The notes beneath the pieces are model-generated. The model ran no database searches. It worked only from the letters and a program-made list of their open reading frames with translations, and was not told the origin of the DNA. Shown one piece after another: positions 5,356-5,412 of a stretch of DNA of 5,412 nucleotides. The DNA comes from Tannerellaceae bacterium (GTDB taxonomy: Bacteria; Bacteroidota; Bacteroidia; Bacteroidales; Tannerellaceae), in contig JAISRY010000002.1 of assembly GCA_031273385.1 (NCBI GenBank), forward strand, positions 1 to 5,412, given 5' to 3'. The stretch's first letter is position 1; the number at the start of each line of letters is the position of its first letter. The position numbers were made by a program, and so were the translations under genes.

Positions 5356-5388
5356 AGAACGTCATGTCGACCGAGCGCAGCGAGTGGA
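5356..5388. repeat. Outer inverted repeat, right copy
   Basis: This is the exact reverse complement of 1-33 over 33 bases, core CATGTCGACCGAGCGCAGCG. The identity ends with a mismatch at 5355. On this side the sequence beyond the repeat is visible (GACTCCGATCGACC), so the right-hand limit cannot be extended against the left copy, whose outer side is off the window. Confidence 0.85.
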
Positions 5389-5412
5389 GACTCCGATCGA
5401 CCCGTCCGCCCT

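Noticed and set aside
1..5412. A new defence, toxin-antitoxin or mobile system
   Set aside because: Only two intact genes are present, both from well-known families, with no nuclease, recombinase or toxin-like small gene. The repeats alone do not make a system.

Overview
The window looks like a chromosomal locus from a member of the Bacteroidales, probably Bacteroides, Parabacteroides or a relative. This rests on gene content and style rather than a marker gene. The evidence is a hybrid sensor kinase of the HK-REC-Hpt type common in gut Bacteroidetes, A-rich translation starts without a Shine-Dalgarno sequence, a TAnnTTTG promoter element, and intergenic DNA full of short repeats. The genus is inference.

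Layout. Positions 1-738 hold no convincing intact gene. This is a repeat-rich leader with an outer repeat pair (1-33, 53-77), a heptamer array (101-120), a 21-bp-period repeat with a strong hairpin (140-225), an A/T-rich imperfect hairpin (275-329), two clusters of a 12-bp GATCAGGTGGGT repeat that looks like the decayed end of a protein gene (344-559), and the mirror-image heptamer array (539-565). A likely promoter element lies at 632-665. Positions 739-2457 encode a five-helix inner-membrane phosphoethanolamine transferase of the EptA/MCR family with the metal-site and nucleophile residues in place. After 27 bp, 2485-4971 encode an 828-residue hybrid sensor histidine kinase: a large periplasmic sensor, HisKA, HATPase, a receiver and a C-terminal Hpt domain. 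A rho-independent terminator follows at 5010-5045. Positions 5046-5412 contain a second perfect hairpin and the inverted counterparts of the two outer repeats, and no gene.

How it works together. The two genes probably form one transcription unit. The likely theme is envelope remodelling: the kinase senses something in the periplasm and passes phosphate H345 -> D642 -> H772 to a response regulator not encoded here, while the transferase decorates lipid A or a related acceptor with phosphoethanolamine, a change that reduces negative surface charge and, in characterised family members, lowers sensitivity to cationic peptides. That the kinase controls the transferase is inferred from the shared operon only.

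The most unusual structure is outside the genes. The whole locus is bracketed by the same two-part repeat in inverted orientation at both ends, and a second, inner inverted repeat brackets the leader island. Neither encloses a transposase. I see no clearly new defence or mobile system in the window.
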